Shown here: in pieces, positions 44,325-53,600 of the stretch | How positions within the stretch are numbered: the stretch's first letter is position 1 | How the letters are laid out: the number at the start of each line of letters is the position of its first letter | Source of the DNA: Vibrio coralliilyticus ATCC BAA-450 | Lineage (GTDB): Bacteria; Pseudomonadota; Gammaproteobacteria; Enterobacterales; Vibrionaceae | Length of the DNA stretch: 64,000 bases | Assembly (NCBI RefSeq): GCF_000176135.1 | Contig: NZ_ACZN01000018.1 | Location: 372,001 to 436,000, forward strand | Direction of reading: 5' to 3' | The notes under the pieces: generated by a model | The model's database searches: none | Told to the model about the DNA's origin: nothing | What the model saw: the letters and a program-made list of their open reading frames with translations, nothing else | Program-made: the position numbers and the translations under genes

Positions 44325-44795
44325 CTAACTTTCTATTGCAAATTCAGGCTTGGCTTGTAACGTTCTTGCAATATAGGCAATGATCAAGAGATTAACGATA
44401 AGTATCACAGCTCCAATTATGCCCGGGTGATGAATCAGGCCATACACTTCGAAAGGCACGTAGATCACACAGCCTATCAGTGCTAGCCACTCCGTCCAAC
44501 GAAGCCCTTTCCATAAGCCATAAGCCTCAACCCATCGAATAATCGTGTATGCCAATGCACCCAGCATAAACCATTGAACATTGCCTTGCGGAAATCGCCC
44601 CATCGCTTCTATAAACACACCCGGTAAATGATGGGCAGGGTTTAAATGAGCATGCAGCACTAAAGACTCAGCCCACTGCTGCAAGTCTTTTCCGGCTAAA
44701 AGGTGCAGACCCAACGCAACCGCAAATGACAACAGCCCTTTCAGTGCTTCGAGAATCGCAATCAGCTTTAACCCTGGTTTCGCTTGTACTTGCAT
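44325..44795 (-). CDS. DUF2127-type membrane protein
   Basis: 156 aa with four hydrophobic segments, at about residues 8-30 (LKLIAILEALKGLLSFAVAL), 73-90, 103-122 and 125-146 (GAVILIVNLLIIAYIARTL). A conserved-looking block RWVEAYGLWKGLRWTEWLA sits between segments two and three. It resembles the DUF2127 family, function unknown. A 183-bp gap lies between it and the downstream zinc-ribbon gene on the same strand. Confidence 0.75.
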   Translation of the reverse strand: MQVQAKPGLKLIAILEALKGLLSFAVALGLHLLAGKDLQQWAESLVLHAHLNPAHHLPGVFIEAMGRFPQGNVQWFMLGALAYTIIRWVEAYGLWKGLRWTEWLALIGCVIYVPFEVYGLIHHPGIIGAVILIVNLLIIAYIARTLQAKPEFAIES

Positions 44796-44927
44796 CTATT
44801 CAACTTCCTCATGCAATACGTTGAGATATAACCCAACCGAAAGTAACACGTTGATTAATTGCTTCATGAAGATTGTGTCAATTTTTCAATTTGACCGAAC
44901 ATGCTGAATCACGCATAGAAGAAGAGA

Positions 44928-44953
44928 AATGGCCTAATACGAATTAGGCCATT
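44928..44953. terminator. Hairpin after the Nep1-like gene
   Basis: AATGGCCTAAT-ACGA-ATTAGGCCATT, an 11-bp perfect stem, 14 bp past the stop of the minus-strand cytolysin gene. T-tracts are poor on both sides, so it is a probable rather than certain terminator. Confidence 0.6.
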
Positions 44954-44966
44954 CAATTTACTACGT

Positions 44967-45761
44967 TTAATAAGGATTGGACGCTTCGACACTTTGCTGG
45001 GTAAATGGCGGGAACCCAGCTGGTCGCCACTGATTAATGTGGGTCAGAAAAGAGCTGTCTTTCACTTTAATTGACGCTTTTCCATAGTCAAAGCTATTGA
45101 GTTTATTGCGCATAGCTTCATTGGAGAGGTTGTCACCTGACAGTTCATACCAAGAAGTTATTGGCGGCGTTACAAATTGTCCATAGTGATTTTCTGCAAC
45201 CTCATTGTCTTTGGCAAAACGAATGCAATGGGTCAAAATACCATCCTTGTGGTAAACCACTTTTAGATGTTCGCCTTCCATTGGTAATTGTTCTCTTGGC
45301 TTAGTTTCCAAATCGCCGTGACAGCTCACTGAACCATATGCGACAGCATCATCAATTGTCCAGATGATGACTGATTCCCAGTCATGGCGATGGCCCCCTA
45401 ATCCAATCCCCGGAATTGCCTGATCTTTTTCATAATAGGTGTCATAGGCTTGAGCACAGTACTCCTGCCCATCACTTCCCTGTATGCAAGCGTAACGGTG
45501 AAGGGTATTTGAAATATCGAGAAAGCCTGCATCTCTACAACTTCCATTGAGCGCACCAGTTGGTTTCAACCCCGGATTCATCTCTCCATTACGGCTTACA
45601 CCCGCAGCGGGATAGCAACCATCACCATCCCAATCGAAAACAGGAACCTGAGCCGATATATCAATCAAACTGGGTAGTGCTTCATCCAATCGTGGGAACT
45701 CTGCTGCATTGAGCGAAATAGGAGCACTAAGTAGAACGGTAGTTATTATTTTCTTCTTCAT
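44967..45761 (-). CDS. Nep1-like (NPP1/NLP) secreted cytolysin
   Basis: 264 aa. A signal peptide (MKKKIITTVLLSAPISLNAA) precedes a mature NLP fold. The hallmark heptapeptide GHRHDWE is exact (about residue 125), inside LGGHRHDWESVIIWT, with YDTYYEKDQ and the metal-site acidic residues nearby. There are six or so cysteines (CYPAAG, NGSCRDAG, YACIQG, EYCAQA) that could form disulfides. NLPs permeabilise plant plasma membranes through GIPC sphingolipids. A related haemolysin is known from V. pommerensis (recalled). The target here is unknown. SD AGAGGC. It is a single gene with no transporter nearby. Confidence 0.92.
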   Translation of the reverse strand: MKKKIITTVLLSAPISLNAAEFPRLDEALPSLIDISAQVPVFDWDGDGCYPAAGVSRNGEMNPGLKPTGALNGSCRDAGFLDISNTLHRYACIQGSDGQEYCAQAYDTYYEKDQAIPGIGLGGHRHDWESVIIWTIDDAVAYGSVSCHGDLETKPREQLPMEGEHLKVVYHKDGILTHCIRFAKDNEVAENHYGQFVTPPITSWYELSGDNLSNEAMRNKLNSFDYGKASIKVKDSSFLTHINQWRPAGFPPFTQQSVEASNPY

Positions 45762-45929
45762 AAAAGCCTCTGGACCAACGTTGTGTTTAAAGTAGTGGTT
45801 TTACAACCAGCACAAACATAGGCGTGATAAAGAAACAACCGTCAGAGCTCGCTCACAGTTCTTTGATTCCTCTTAGTTATGAGGCATATTTTTGTTCATT
45901 AAGCTCCTAATTATCAATAAGTAACCCAA

Positions 45930-45963
45930 AAACAAAAAGGCCGTAACACTTTATGTTACGGCC
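45930..45963 (-). terminator. Rho-independent terminator of the siderophore operon
   Basis: On the minus strand GGCCGTAACA-TAAAG-TGTTACGGCC, a 10-bp perfect stem, is followed by TTTTTGTTTTTGG. It lies 21 bp after the hydroxylase stop and ends the siderophore transcript. Confidence 0.93.
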
Positions 45964-45983
45964 CTTATAGTCTGTTTGATGCT

Positions 45984-47276
45984 TTATGCTTCTTCTGCGA
46001 CTTTTTCTGTTTCAAAGTTCGCAAATAGCGAGTCTACAATCTCTTTCGAACGCACTGCCAGAACAGAAAGCAAAGTATCGCTCAGACCATGTGATGATTC
46101 ACAGCAGCCTTGAAGGAATACATTCACTTTGCAAGACTCCTGCATTGGTAGACGATAATGACGCTCAACCTGCTTGTCCGACATTAGTGGTTCTAGCTTG
46201 TTCAACATTTGGTTGAACTGATCGTAGCGATAGCCAGTAGCAAGGACAACCGCATCGTAGTCGTGCCAGTTTTGCTCGCTATGAATGCGATCATTATAAC
46301 GAAGCGCAATCTTACCTTCTTTCTGCCCTACTTCTTGAATATCATGACAGCGTAGATGTTGGTGCTTGCCTTCGCCAGTCACGCGCTGAAGGTATAGACG
46401 CTCATAAATCGCGCTAAGCTCTTCTGTATCGACAACTGAATAGTTTGTACCATTGAAGCGAGAAAGGATGGTTTTACGCTCTTCATCGGTGCTCTTGTAT
46501 ACGTGATCTGTGAACTCAGGGTCAAAGATCTCGTTAACGAATGCACTGTCATCTGCTGGATGTAGAGCAAAATTACGGTTCACTAAGTGAACTTCACCTT
46601 CTTCATAACGGTTTGTCAGGTCAACGAAGATCTCGGCAGCACTTTGACCAGCACCGACAACCGCAATCTTAGGTGTCTCCGTACCAGCATTAAACTGTTC
46701 ACGCCACACCTTGTATTTCGATGAATGAATCACCTTCTCGTCACTCAGGCCGTTAAACAGCTCTGGAAGCTTCGGCATACCACCCATACCAATCAATAGG
46801 TTTTTCGCAATACGTACTGTTTGGTTGCCGTTGATATCCGTTGAGACAACGCGAACTTTCGTAATTTCGCCATCGACTTCAATCGGTTCGATGTCGATAA
46901 CGCGTTGTCCATAGGTCACGACAGAATCAAACTGGTTTGCAACCCAAGTCAGGTAGTCATTGAATTCGACGCGTGAAGGGTGCAAAGAGCCCAAGTTGAT
47001 GAACGAACTTAAGCGGTCATGTGAATGTAGGTAGTTCACAAAGGAATAAGGGCTGGTTGGATTGCGCAGCGTCACCAAATCTTTCAAACAAGAAATCTGC
47101 ATTCGAGTGCCATCTAGCAACATGCCACCATGCCATTCGAAATGAGATTTCTGCTCTAGGAAGCAGTAGCTTAATTCTTGGTTCTGCGCCGTCTCTTCTA
47201 ACGCAATCGCAATTGACAGGTTAGCAGGGCCGAAGCCCACGCCAAGCACATCATATTCCTTAATCTGGTCTGTCAT
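45984..47276 (-). CDS. L-ornithine N5-monooxygenase (PvdA/SidA-like)
   Basis: 430 aa. Flavin-dependent hydroxylase of the SidA/IucD/PvdA family. FAD site GVGFGPANLSIAIA (residues 12-25), NADPH site VVGAGQSAAEIF (about 205-216), and the C-terminal LATGYRYD. It makes N5-hydroxyornithine, the iron-binding side chain of hydroxamate siderophores. Ornithine rather than lysine is inferred from similarity to PvdA-type openings and the NRPS context. SD GAGGT. It is the last gene of the transcript, 75 bp after the acyltransferase and before a strong terminator. Confidence 0.9.
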   Translation of the reverse strand: MTDQIKEYDVLGVGFGPANLSIAIALEETAQNQELSYCFLEQKSHFEWHGGMLLDGTRMQISCLKDLVTLRNPTSPYSFVNYLHSHDRLSSFINLGSLHPSRVEFNDYLTWVANQFDSVVTYGQRVIDIEPIEVDGEITKVRVVSTDINGNQTVRIAKNLLIGMGGMPKLPELFNGLSDEKVIHSSKYKVWREQFNAGTETPKIAVVGAGQSAAEIFVDLTNRYEEGEVHLVNRNFALHPADDSAFVNEIFDPEFTDHVYKSTDEERKTILSRFNGTNYSVVDTEELSAIYERLYLQRVTGEGKHQHLRCHDIQEVGQKEGKIALRYNDRIHSEQNWHDYDAVVLATGYRYDQFNQMLNKLEPLMSDKQVERHYRLPMQESCKVNVFLQGCCESSHGLSDTLLSVLAVRSKEIVDSLFANFETEKVAEEA

Positions 47277-47351
47277 TTTTGTAACCTCATGTTTTTCCGT
47301 TGAGCTCTTTGGCTCTCTATCCCCGAGACACCCTAAAACTGGGTTGCGATA

Positions 47352-48320
47352 CTAAAAGCAATCGCTAAAGAAGGTATCTCTCAACTGACACATTAGAGCT
47401 GCCCTCTTATGAGGGAAGTCGAATTCTTTTAACTTGGCGAAACCGAATTTCTGCAGATAGCCAATCATCTTGGCGTTATCTGCTCTTGGTTCGCTGACGA
47501 TTTTCTCTGTCCTTGGATCGGACAGGTAAAGGAAGTGGCATACTGAAGGAAGCCAAGCGGCGACCTTGTGACTGCCACGGTGATGCTCTTCACCAACAAG
47601 CATGTGAATACCGCGATCGTAATCGCCTGCTGCATAATACGGCGCGATGCGATCTTCTTTCGTCCAATAGGCTTCAATATAAGCAAAGGGTTCGTTATTG
47701 AGGCACACAATCAAGAGCTGGTTTTTATCATTGACCAACTGCTCCTCTAGATAAGCTTTATGCTCTTCTAAAGTGCCTGTCTGCTCCCAAAACGCAGCCA
47801 CTCGTTCACTGTTTTGCCATTTTGAAAACAGCTCAGCATGCTGCTCTACATCTAGCCCAACCAGAGACAGCGTCTGCTCTAGCTCAGGAATGTAGCGGCT
47901 GTATAGCTCACCTTTTTGAGGTCTTGGGCGAAGAGGATGGTAGCCATTAGAAGCAAGAATCTGCTTATGTGGAATAGCGCGACGCTGCTGCTTTAGCCAA
48001 AGTTCTGGCAACTGCAGCAAAGCTTCTCGCCAAACCAAGCGAATACCTTCACCTGTAACATGAGTGAAGTCGTTTAATGATGAGAAAGTAAACTCGCCAA
48101 GATCAATACAACGAATATCCGTTCGGTGTTCAAGCATAAGGACAAAAGCTTGAACTACTTCCTTATCGTTGATGGCACTGCTGGTTACACGCCAATAACC
48201 ACCACTTTCCTTGCTAAGTGTTAACTGACCGCTTGGCATCTCAACGCAACATGTATCCCCTTGTTGCTGAACACTCTGCCCAAAGGGCAGAGTGTTGAGG
48301 GCATCGCTGTTACCAGTCAT
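47352..48320 (-). CDS. IucB/RhbD-type siderophore acyltransferase
   Basis: 322 aa with two parts: residues 1 to about 135 have no clear fold assignment, and the C-terminal part (about 140-322) is a GNAT domain of the IucB/RhbD/AlcB family, with YIEAYWTKEDRIAPYYAAGDYDRGIH and LLVGEEHHRGSHKVAAW as family blocks. It should acylate (acetylate or similar) the N5-hydroxyl amine of hydroxyornithine, completing the hydroxamate. The start overlaps the receptor stop by 11 bp (ATGACTGGTAA), so it is translated with the receptor. Confidence 0.88.
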   Translation of the reverse strand: MTGNSDALNTLPFGQSVQQQGDTCCVEMPSGQLTLSKESGGYWRVTSSAINDKEVVQAFVLMLEHRTDIRCIDLGEFTFSSLNDFTHVTGEGIRLVWREALLQLPELWLKQQRRAIPHKQILASNGYHPLRPRPQKGELYSRYIPELEQTLSLVGLDVEQHAELFSKWQNSERVAAFWEQTGTLEEHKAYLEEQLVNDKNQLLIVCLNNEPFAYIEAYWTKEDRIAPYYAAGDYDRGIHMLVGEEHHRGSHKVAAWLPSVCHFLYLSDPRTEKIVSEPRADNAKMIGYLQKFGFAKLKEFDFPHKRAALMCQLRDTFFSDCF

Positions 48321-50541
48321 AGCTCACGCTCGCGATAACATTGCGGCGGTCACCGTAGTAACACCAAGTATTACTCGTACATGTTGCTATGTACTCTTTG
48401 TCAAAGATGTTTTTCGCTGCGACTTGAAACTTATAGTCATCAATTCGGTAGCTAACCGTTGCATCGTAAAGTGTATATGAAGGAACTGTGTTTACGTTAT
48501 CATTACCAGCATATGTGTCATCTGTATAACGCAAACCACCGCCTATACTAAGGCCTTCAAAAGTACCACCAAAGAACTGGTATTTAGCCCAAGCCGAAGC
48601 TGTAGTATCAGCCACTTGCTGGGGTTGATTGCCTATTATGGCCGAGTTTGTATCATCTTTGATTTCAGAATCAACGTAAGATAAGTTACCAATCAAAGTA
48701 AGAGCCTGAGTAACATTCGCTACCGCACCAAGTTCCATACCTCGGTTACGTATTTCCCCGATTTGCTTGATTTCTGAATTAACCGATTGGACAACATCCT
48801 TTTTAGTGGCTTCATAGACAGAAAAGTTAAAGTAACCATCAAAGCTTCTCGGTTGATACTTCACACCTGCTTCAATTGCTTCGCCCCGTTCTGGTTTAGC
48901 AGCTTGATTGTCCACTGTCTTAATGACTGGTTCAAAAGATTGCGCGTAAGTCACATATGGAGTGAAGCCATTGTTCATAACGTAGGCAACGGCCGCACTA
49001 GAGGTCCATTCTTCGTAATCAGCTTTGTAAGTTTTTCCTGTGGACTGGTTACTATCTTCGTTTGACGTATCGTCATATCGTAGACCGGCTTGGAACACCC
49101 AGTTGTGATATTTAATCTGATCTTGTACGTAGAAACCAAGCTGGCTGTTCTTAGTACTTGTTGTTTGCATATCGTCTTCGGTGACTTGGGTTACGCCGTT
49201 AAGCAATACAATGTTATTTGTATAACTAGGGTTGAAGATATTGAAGGTTGGGTCAGGTATGCTCCCCACGCCAGGTATAGTTTTAGATTCATTACCATTA
49301 GCTATAGTTGGATTGTCTGCAAACGTTTTGCTGTCTATATCTATACTCTGATAATCAATTCCTGTTAGTAAAGTATGGCTAAAATCACCAGTTTTAAACT
49401 CATAAACTAACCTGTTATCAATATTGAAAGCATCAGACTGCCCTTTTTCAATAGATGCACCTCGTGAAATAGTTTGGCGTGATCCCGTGGGGTCCAATAG
49501 AGCACCGATATTAAGGCCTTGGAAAGTAGCATCCGCTGAATAGCCGGCAAAAAACATCTGACGTAAATCAATATCCATTCGACTATAGCGAGCAGATTGC
49601 CCAAAACTCAAAGCGCTATTGAACTGGTGATCGAACTCATAGCCCAAGGATAACTGTTCACGTTCAAACTTTTCCCAGTCTGGGTTGCCCAGAGCCACAT
49701 CATCAGCAATTTTGCCATTAGGGTTGCTTGTTAATGTACCTTCGACAGGCAAAAACTGTAGATATGGATCAGAATCATCTTTTTGATAGCTAGTTAGGAA
49801 TGTAATACTGCTCTTGTCGTTGATATTCCACGCTAAGGAAGGAGCAATTAAAATACGCTCAGCATCGACATTATCCACTTTAGTGCCGTTCTTACGGCCC
49901 ATAGCGACTAGACGAAAAGCAACATCTTCATTGAGCTCATGATTTACATCCAAGCTAATTTGAGTTCTATCATAAGAGCCATACTCAACAGCAACCTGAC
50001 CGGAACCACCATCAAATTGAGGGCGTTTGCTGACGGTATTGATTAAGCCACCCGGAGGGTTTTGTCCGTACAGAACAGATGCAGGACCACGAAGAATTTC
50101 AACTCGCTCTAGAGCAAACGGGTCAATTTGCCAACTGTAGAAACCTGCTGAATATAGACGTGTGCCATCTTGGTAAAGTCCGTTATTCGCCTGTGTAAAA
50201 CCACGAATAACAAACCAATCTTGTTTGTTATCCTCACCATAGAAATTAGCTTGAATACCTGGGGTGTACTGAAGTGCGTCTGAGATGCTGATTGACGCAC
50301 GGTCATCCATTTGTTCGCGAGTAACAACAGAAACAGCTCGTGGCGTTTCATGGATTCCTAAATCTGTTTTGGTTGCTGTACGACTTTTTTGTCCTAGATA
50401 ACTGAAATCTGGTCCTACGGCACTATCGTGCTCTTGACCTACTACCACTACTGTTTCGTCTTCCGCTGCGTTAACTACGCCAGCAGACAGAGCGAACGCT
50501 ACTGCCAAACAAGCCGGGCTCAGCATAAACTGCCGATTCAT
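48310..50541 (-). CDS. TonB-dependent ferric siderophore receptor
   Basis: 743 aa. Signal peptide MNRQFMLSPACLAVAFALSA..NA, followed by a TonB box region (DETVVVVGQ). The plug domain carries TPRAVSVVTREQMDD, GIQANFYG, IRGFTQANNGLYQDG and ILRGPASVLYGQNPPGGLINTVSK (broken up here). The beta-barrel ends in SVSYDW, with a C-terminal aromatic residue for BAM. It resembles FhuE/FpvA-type hydroxamate receptors. It should import the siderophore made by the neighbouring NRPS. A Fur box lies 44 bp upstream of the start. Iron-starvation control is inferred. Confidence 0.94.
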   Translation of the reverse strand: MNRQFMLSPACLAVAFALSAGVVNAAEDETVVVVGQEHDSAVGPDFSYLGQKSRTATKTDLGIHETPRAVSVVTREQMDDRASISISDALQYTPGIQANFYGEDNKQDWFVIRGFTQANNGLYQDGTRLYSAGFYSWQIDPFALERVEILRGPASVLYGQNPPGGLINTVSKRPQFDGGSGQVAVEYGSYDRTQISLDVNHELNEDVAFRLVAMGRKNGTKVDNVDAERILIAPSLAWNINDKSSITFLTSYQKDDSDPYLQFLPVEGTLTSNPNGKIADDVALGNPDWEKFEREQLSLGYEFDHQFNSALSFGQSARYSRMDIDLRQMFFAGYSADATFQGLNIGALLDPTGSRQTISRGASIEKGQSDAFNIDNRLVYEFKTGDFSHTLLTGIDYQSIDIDSKTFADNPTIANGNESKTIPGVGSIPDPTFNIFNPSYTNNIVLLNGVTQVTEDDMQTTSTKNSQLGFYVQDQIKYHNWVFQAGLRYDDTSNEDSNQSTGKTYKADYEEWTSSAAVAYVMNNGFTPYVTYAQSFEPVIKTVDNQAAKPERGEAIEAGVKYQPRSFDGYFNFSVYEATKKDVVQSVNSEIKQIGEIRNRGMELGAVANVTQALTLIGNLSYVDSEIKDDTNSAIIGNQPQQVADTTASAWAKYQFFGGTFEGLSIGGGLRYTDDTYAGNDNVNTVPSYTLYDATVSYRIDDYKFQVAAKNIFDKEYIATCTSNTWCYYGDRRNVIASVSYDW

Positions 50542-50584
50542 GTCTTTCTCCTTAACTCTCGGTTTTACCGAATATTATATTAAT

Positions 50585-50603
50585 AATTATGATAACCATT
50601 ATC
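50585..50603. promoter_or_regulatory. Fur box upstream of the receptor gene
   Basis: AATTATGATAACCATTATC matches the 19-bp Fur consensus (GATAATGATAATCATTATC) at 16 of 19 positions by my count. It is in the 137-bp gap between the second NRPS gene and the receptor, so receptor, acyltransferase and hydroxylase should be repressed by iron even if NRPS transcription stops earlier. Confidence 0.85.
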
Positions 50604-50678
50604 ATTAGCATTTCGAGTGCGAATGGAGTGTAACGAGTTTTATAGAAAAATGGAATCTATAAATTAGTCGTTATGGAT

Positions 50679-53600
50679 CTATAATGTATTGATTATTAAT
50701 AAGTGGCGTAATTTCTCGATAAGCGTACTGTCTTGCACTATTCCTAAATGATCCGTATCCAGCACTTCACTGCTTAACTGAGCGTTAACTTTCGACAATT
50801 CCGAACTCAGCAGTTTGTGTCGACCTTCAGGTTGCCCTGCCCAATATGCGGTTGGTTTGGTATTGATTTCAGGTAACTGATACTCATGACACAGCGCTCT
50901 CATGTGCTGCTCTACCGCCCAGCTGTAAAGCATTTGCTGTGCACTTTCCGACAGGTAGTGATCAAAGTTTTGTGACGCTAACCATGATGAGAACACGTTT
51001 GGCCATTTATCCGGTGATGATTGGTCAAACCCTGCAAGACAGCTTTGCTTTTGCCCTTCCGATAACTTACCCAAGAGCAATTCTAGATGCCCAATCAGCT
51101 TGGCTTTTGCTGTTGGTGATTCCCATTGATCTTCGGCAATTTCAGTGCCCGGCACATAGCAGTCCAATAGCCCGAGGAAAGCAACACTTTCACCTGCTGC
51201 TTCGAGGCGAGCTGCGATTTCTTGACAGAGCGCGCCACCAAGCGACCAACCAATCAATGTGTAAGGCCCTAATGGCTGTATTTGACGAATAGTCGCGCAA
51301 TAAGTATCAGCCATTGCGCTAAACGAAATGTCAAAGCGATTTGGATAGACGAAACTCTGAGACTGAACACCATAAACGGTGCGTTTGCCCGCCAATGCTT
51401 GAGCCAGTTTCTGATAGCCAACTGTTCGGCCTGTCACTGGGTGAATGCAGAATACAGGAGCACTACCTTCAACATCGGTATTAAGCTTTTCGATCAATTT
51501 AAGGTCAGCTTTGGCTGCTATCCCCTCGCCTTTTTGCGATTTAGATGCCGAGTGTATCGATTCAAGTTTTTCTTGCCATGCATTTGCTTTGATCTCGATA
51601 TCTGATTTCGAATAATGACTCGTTGCATATTCAAAATCAGCGCTTAATACACCATCCACAACTTGGGCATTGATGACCAAGGGCGTCAACATAGTATTAT
51701 CATCTGCTTGATCACGCGAGTTTGACGACACTGGTTGGCACCAATGAGCAAAACTATTGCCTTGATACTGCCCTAGGTAATTGAATGTTAGCTGCGTAAT
51801 TTGTTCTTGAGACTCATCCTCTAAGTAGCGCAGTCCATAGCCAATGCCTGAGTCTTGGCTCAATAGCGCCATACGCTCGGCGATATCATCTCGAGAATCT
51901 GAGGTATTCAAAGTCATCGGATAGAGGCTCGTCATCCAGCCCACCATGCGGCTTAGATCTAACCCTTCAAAGACAGACTCGTCACGACCATGACTTTCTA
52001 GATACACGCTTTGACCATCTTCGTTGCTTCCCACAATTGCTGCCAAAGCAGAAACAAGTTCAACTGTGATGTTTTCAGAACTCAGTAAAGCCGACGTCAC
52101 CTCACGGCTTAGCTCAACCTTGAGTGAGCGCTTGTTGCCATAGATTGCTTTAGCGTGTGTATTTTCCACATGGAAAGCTTGTTCGTTCCAAACGGCTTTC
52201 CTAGCTTTGCCCTGTTCTGTTGATGCCCAGTTGTTGAGGCTATCTACCGCCATATCCAAAGAGGTGTAAACAGGTGGTAGCTCAACTGTTTTCTTTGACT
52301 TTTCGTCACTTGAAAGCGTTTGCTGATAAGCACGCCATAAGTCATCCATCAGGACTCGCCATGAGACGCCATCTACAGCCAGGTGATGAATTACGATCAT
52401 CAAGCGAGATTTCTGCCCCTCGATTTGAGCGTAGCCTGCTTGAATCAGTCGGCCTGCTTCGATATCAAGGCTTGCTTGCAACTCGTGAGCGAACACTTCG
52501 AATGCTTCTAAGCTGTTTAGCTGAGTTTTCCATAGAAGAGCATGGGAAACATTCTCGACGTATTGCTGCTGCCATTTACCCTCATTTTGAGAAAACGACA
52601 ATCTCAACGCAGGATGATGCTCTACTAACCCTTTAAGCGCAGTATCCAGTGCCTGAATATCCATATCCTGCTTCAACTCAACACACACGTGCTGGTTCCA
52701 GTGGTTTGGCTGAGCAAAGTTTTGCGCCATGAAATGAGCCTGAATTGGCATCAGACCAAATGGTTCTTTTGGTAACTCTCTTTGCTCTTGCTCAACTGCT
52801 GCTTCAAGTACTTGTGCTAACTCGCTCAGTACTGGCGCTTGGAATACTTGCCTTGGAGATACGTTGAGGCCTGCTAGTTTCAATTTGCTCACTAGCTGAA
52901 GGCTCAATATAGAGTCTCCACCTAGCGCGAAGAAGCTGTCTTCTCGGCTGACAGAATTAATACCCAGTAGCTCTTGCCAAATCTCAACAAGGAGAGTTTC
53001 TTTTTCTCCTTCTGGTGGTAAACCTTGCGACAGTTCAGATTTGAATTCTGGTTCCGGCAGTGCTTTTCTATCCACCTTACCTGCTGGAGTTAACGGCAAA
53101 TCATCTAGCACCACGAGATGCGCTGGTACCATGTACTCAGGCAGATGCTCAGCAAGCTCAGATAATATCGAAACGCTATCAGCCTTGTTTGCATTTGCGC
53201 CATGTAGATACCCCACAAGGTGGGTCATAGAACCATGACGATGCGCCGCAGCCACGCAAGTCTCGACACCGGATATTTGCTGAAGCCTTGATTCAATCTC
53301 GCCCAGTTCGATTCTGAATCCACGGATTTTTATCTGTTGGTCAACACGGCCAAAATACTCCATGACACCGTCTTCTCGCCAACGAACTAAATCACCCGTG
53401 CGATACATGCGCTCGCCATTATTGGCAAATGGATCCGGCATAAATCTTTCTGAGGTCATATCGGGCTTACCCAGATAACCACGTGCTAGGCCGACTTCTT
53501 CACCAATGTACAACTCCCCGACTGAGCCTTCGACAACTTGGTTAAGCAAACCATCTAACACATAAAGTCTACGAGCCCCAACAGGTTGACCGATAGGTGC

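Noticed and set aside
44091..44360. Plus-strand ORF of 89 codons between the zinc-ribbon and DUF2127-type genes
   Set aside because: It overlaps the real 58-residue gene and its perfect SD on the other strand; composition looks random.
43550..45000. Genomic island borders (integrase, direct repeats) near the tRNA-Val pair
   Set aside because: No integrase, transposase or repeated tRNA end was found in the window; kept only as a low-interest idea.
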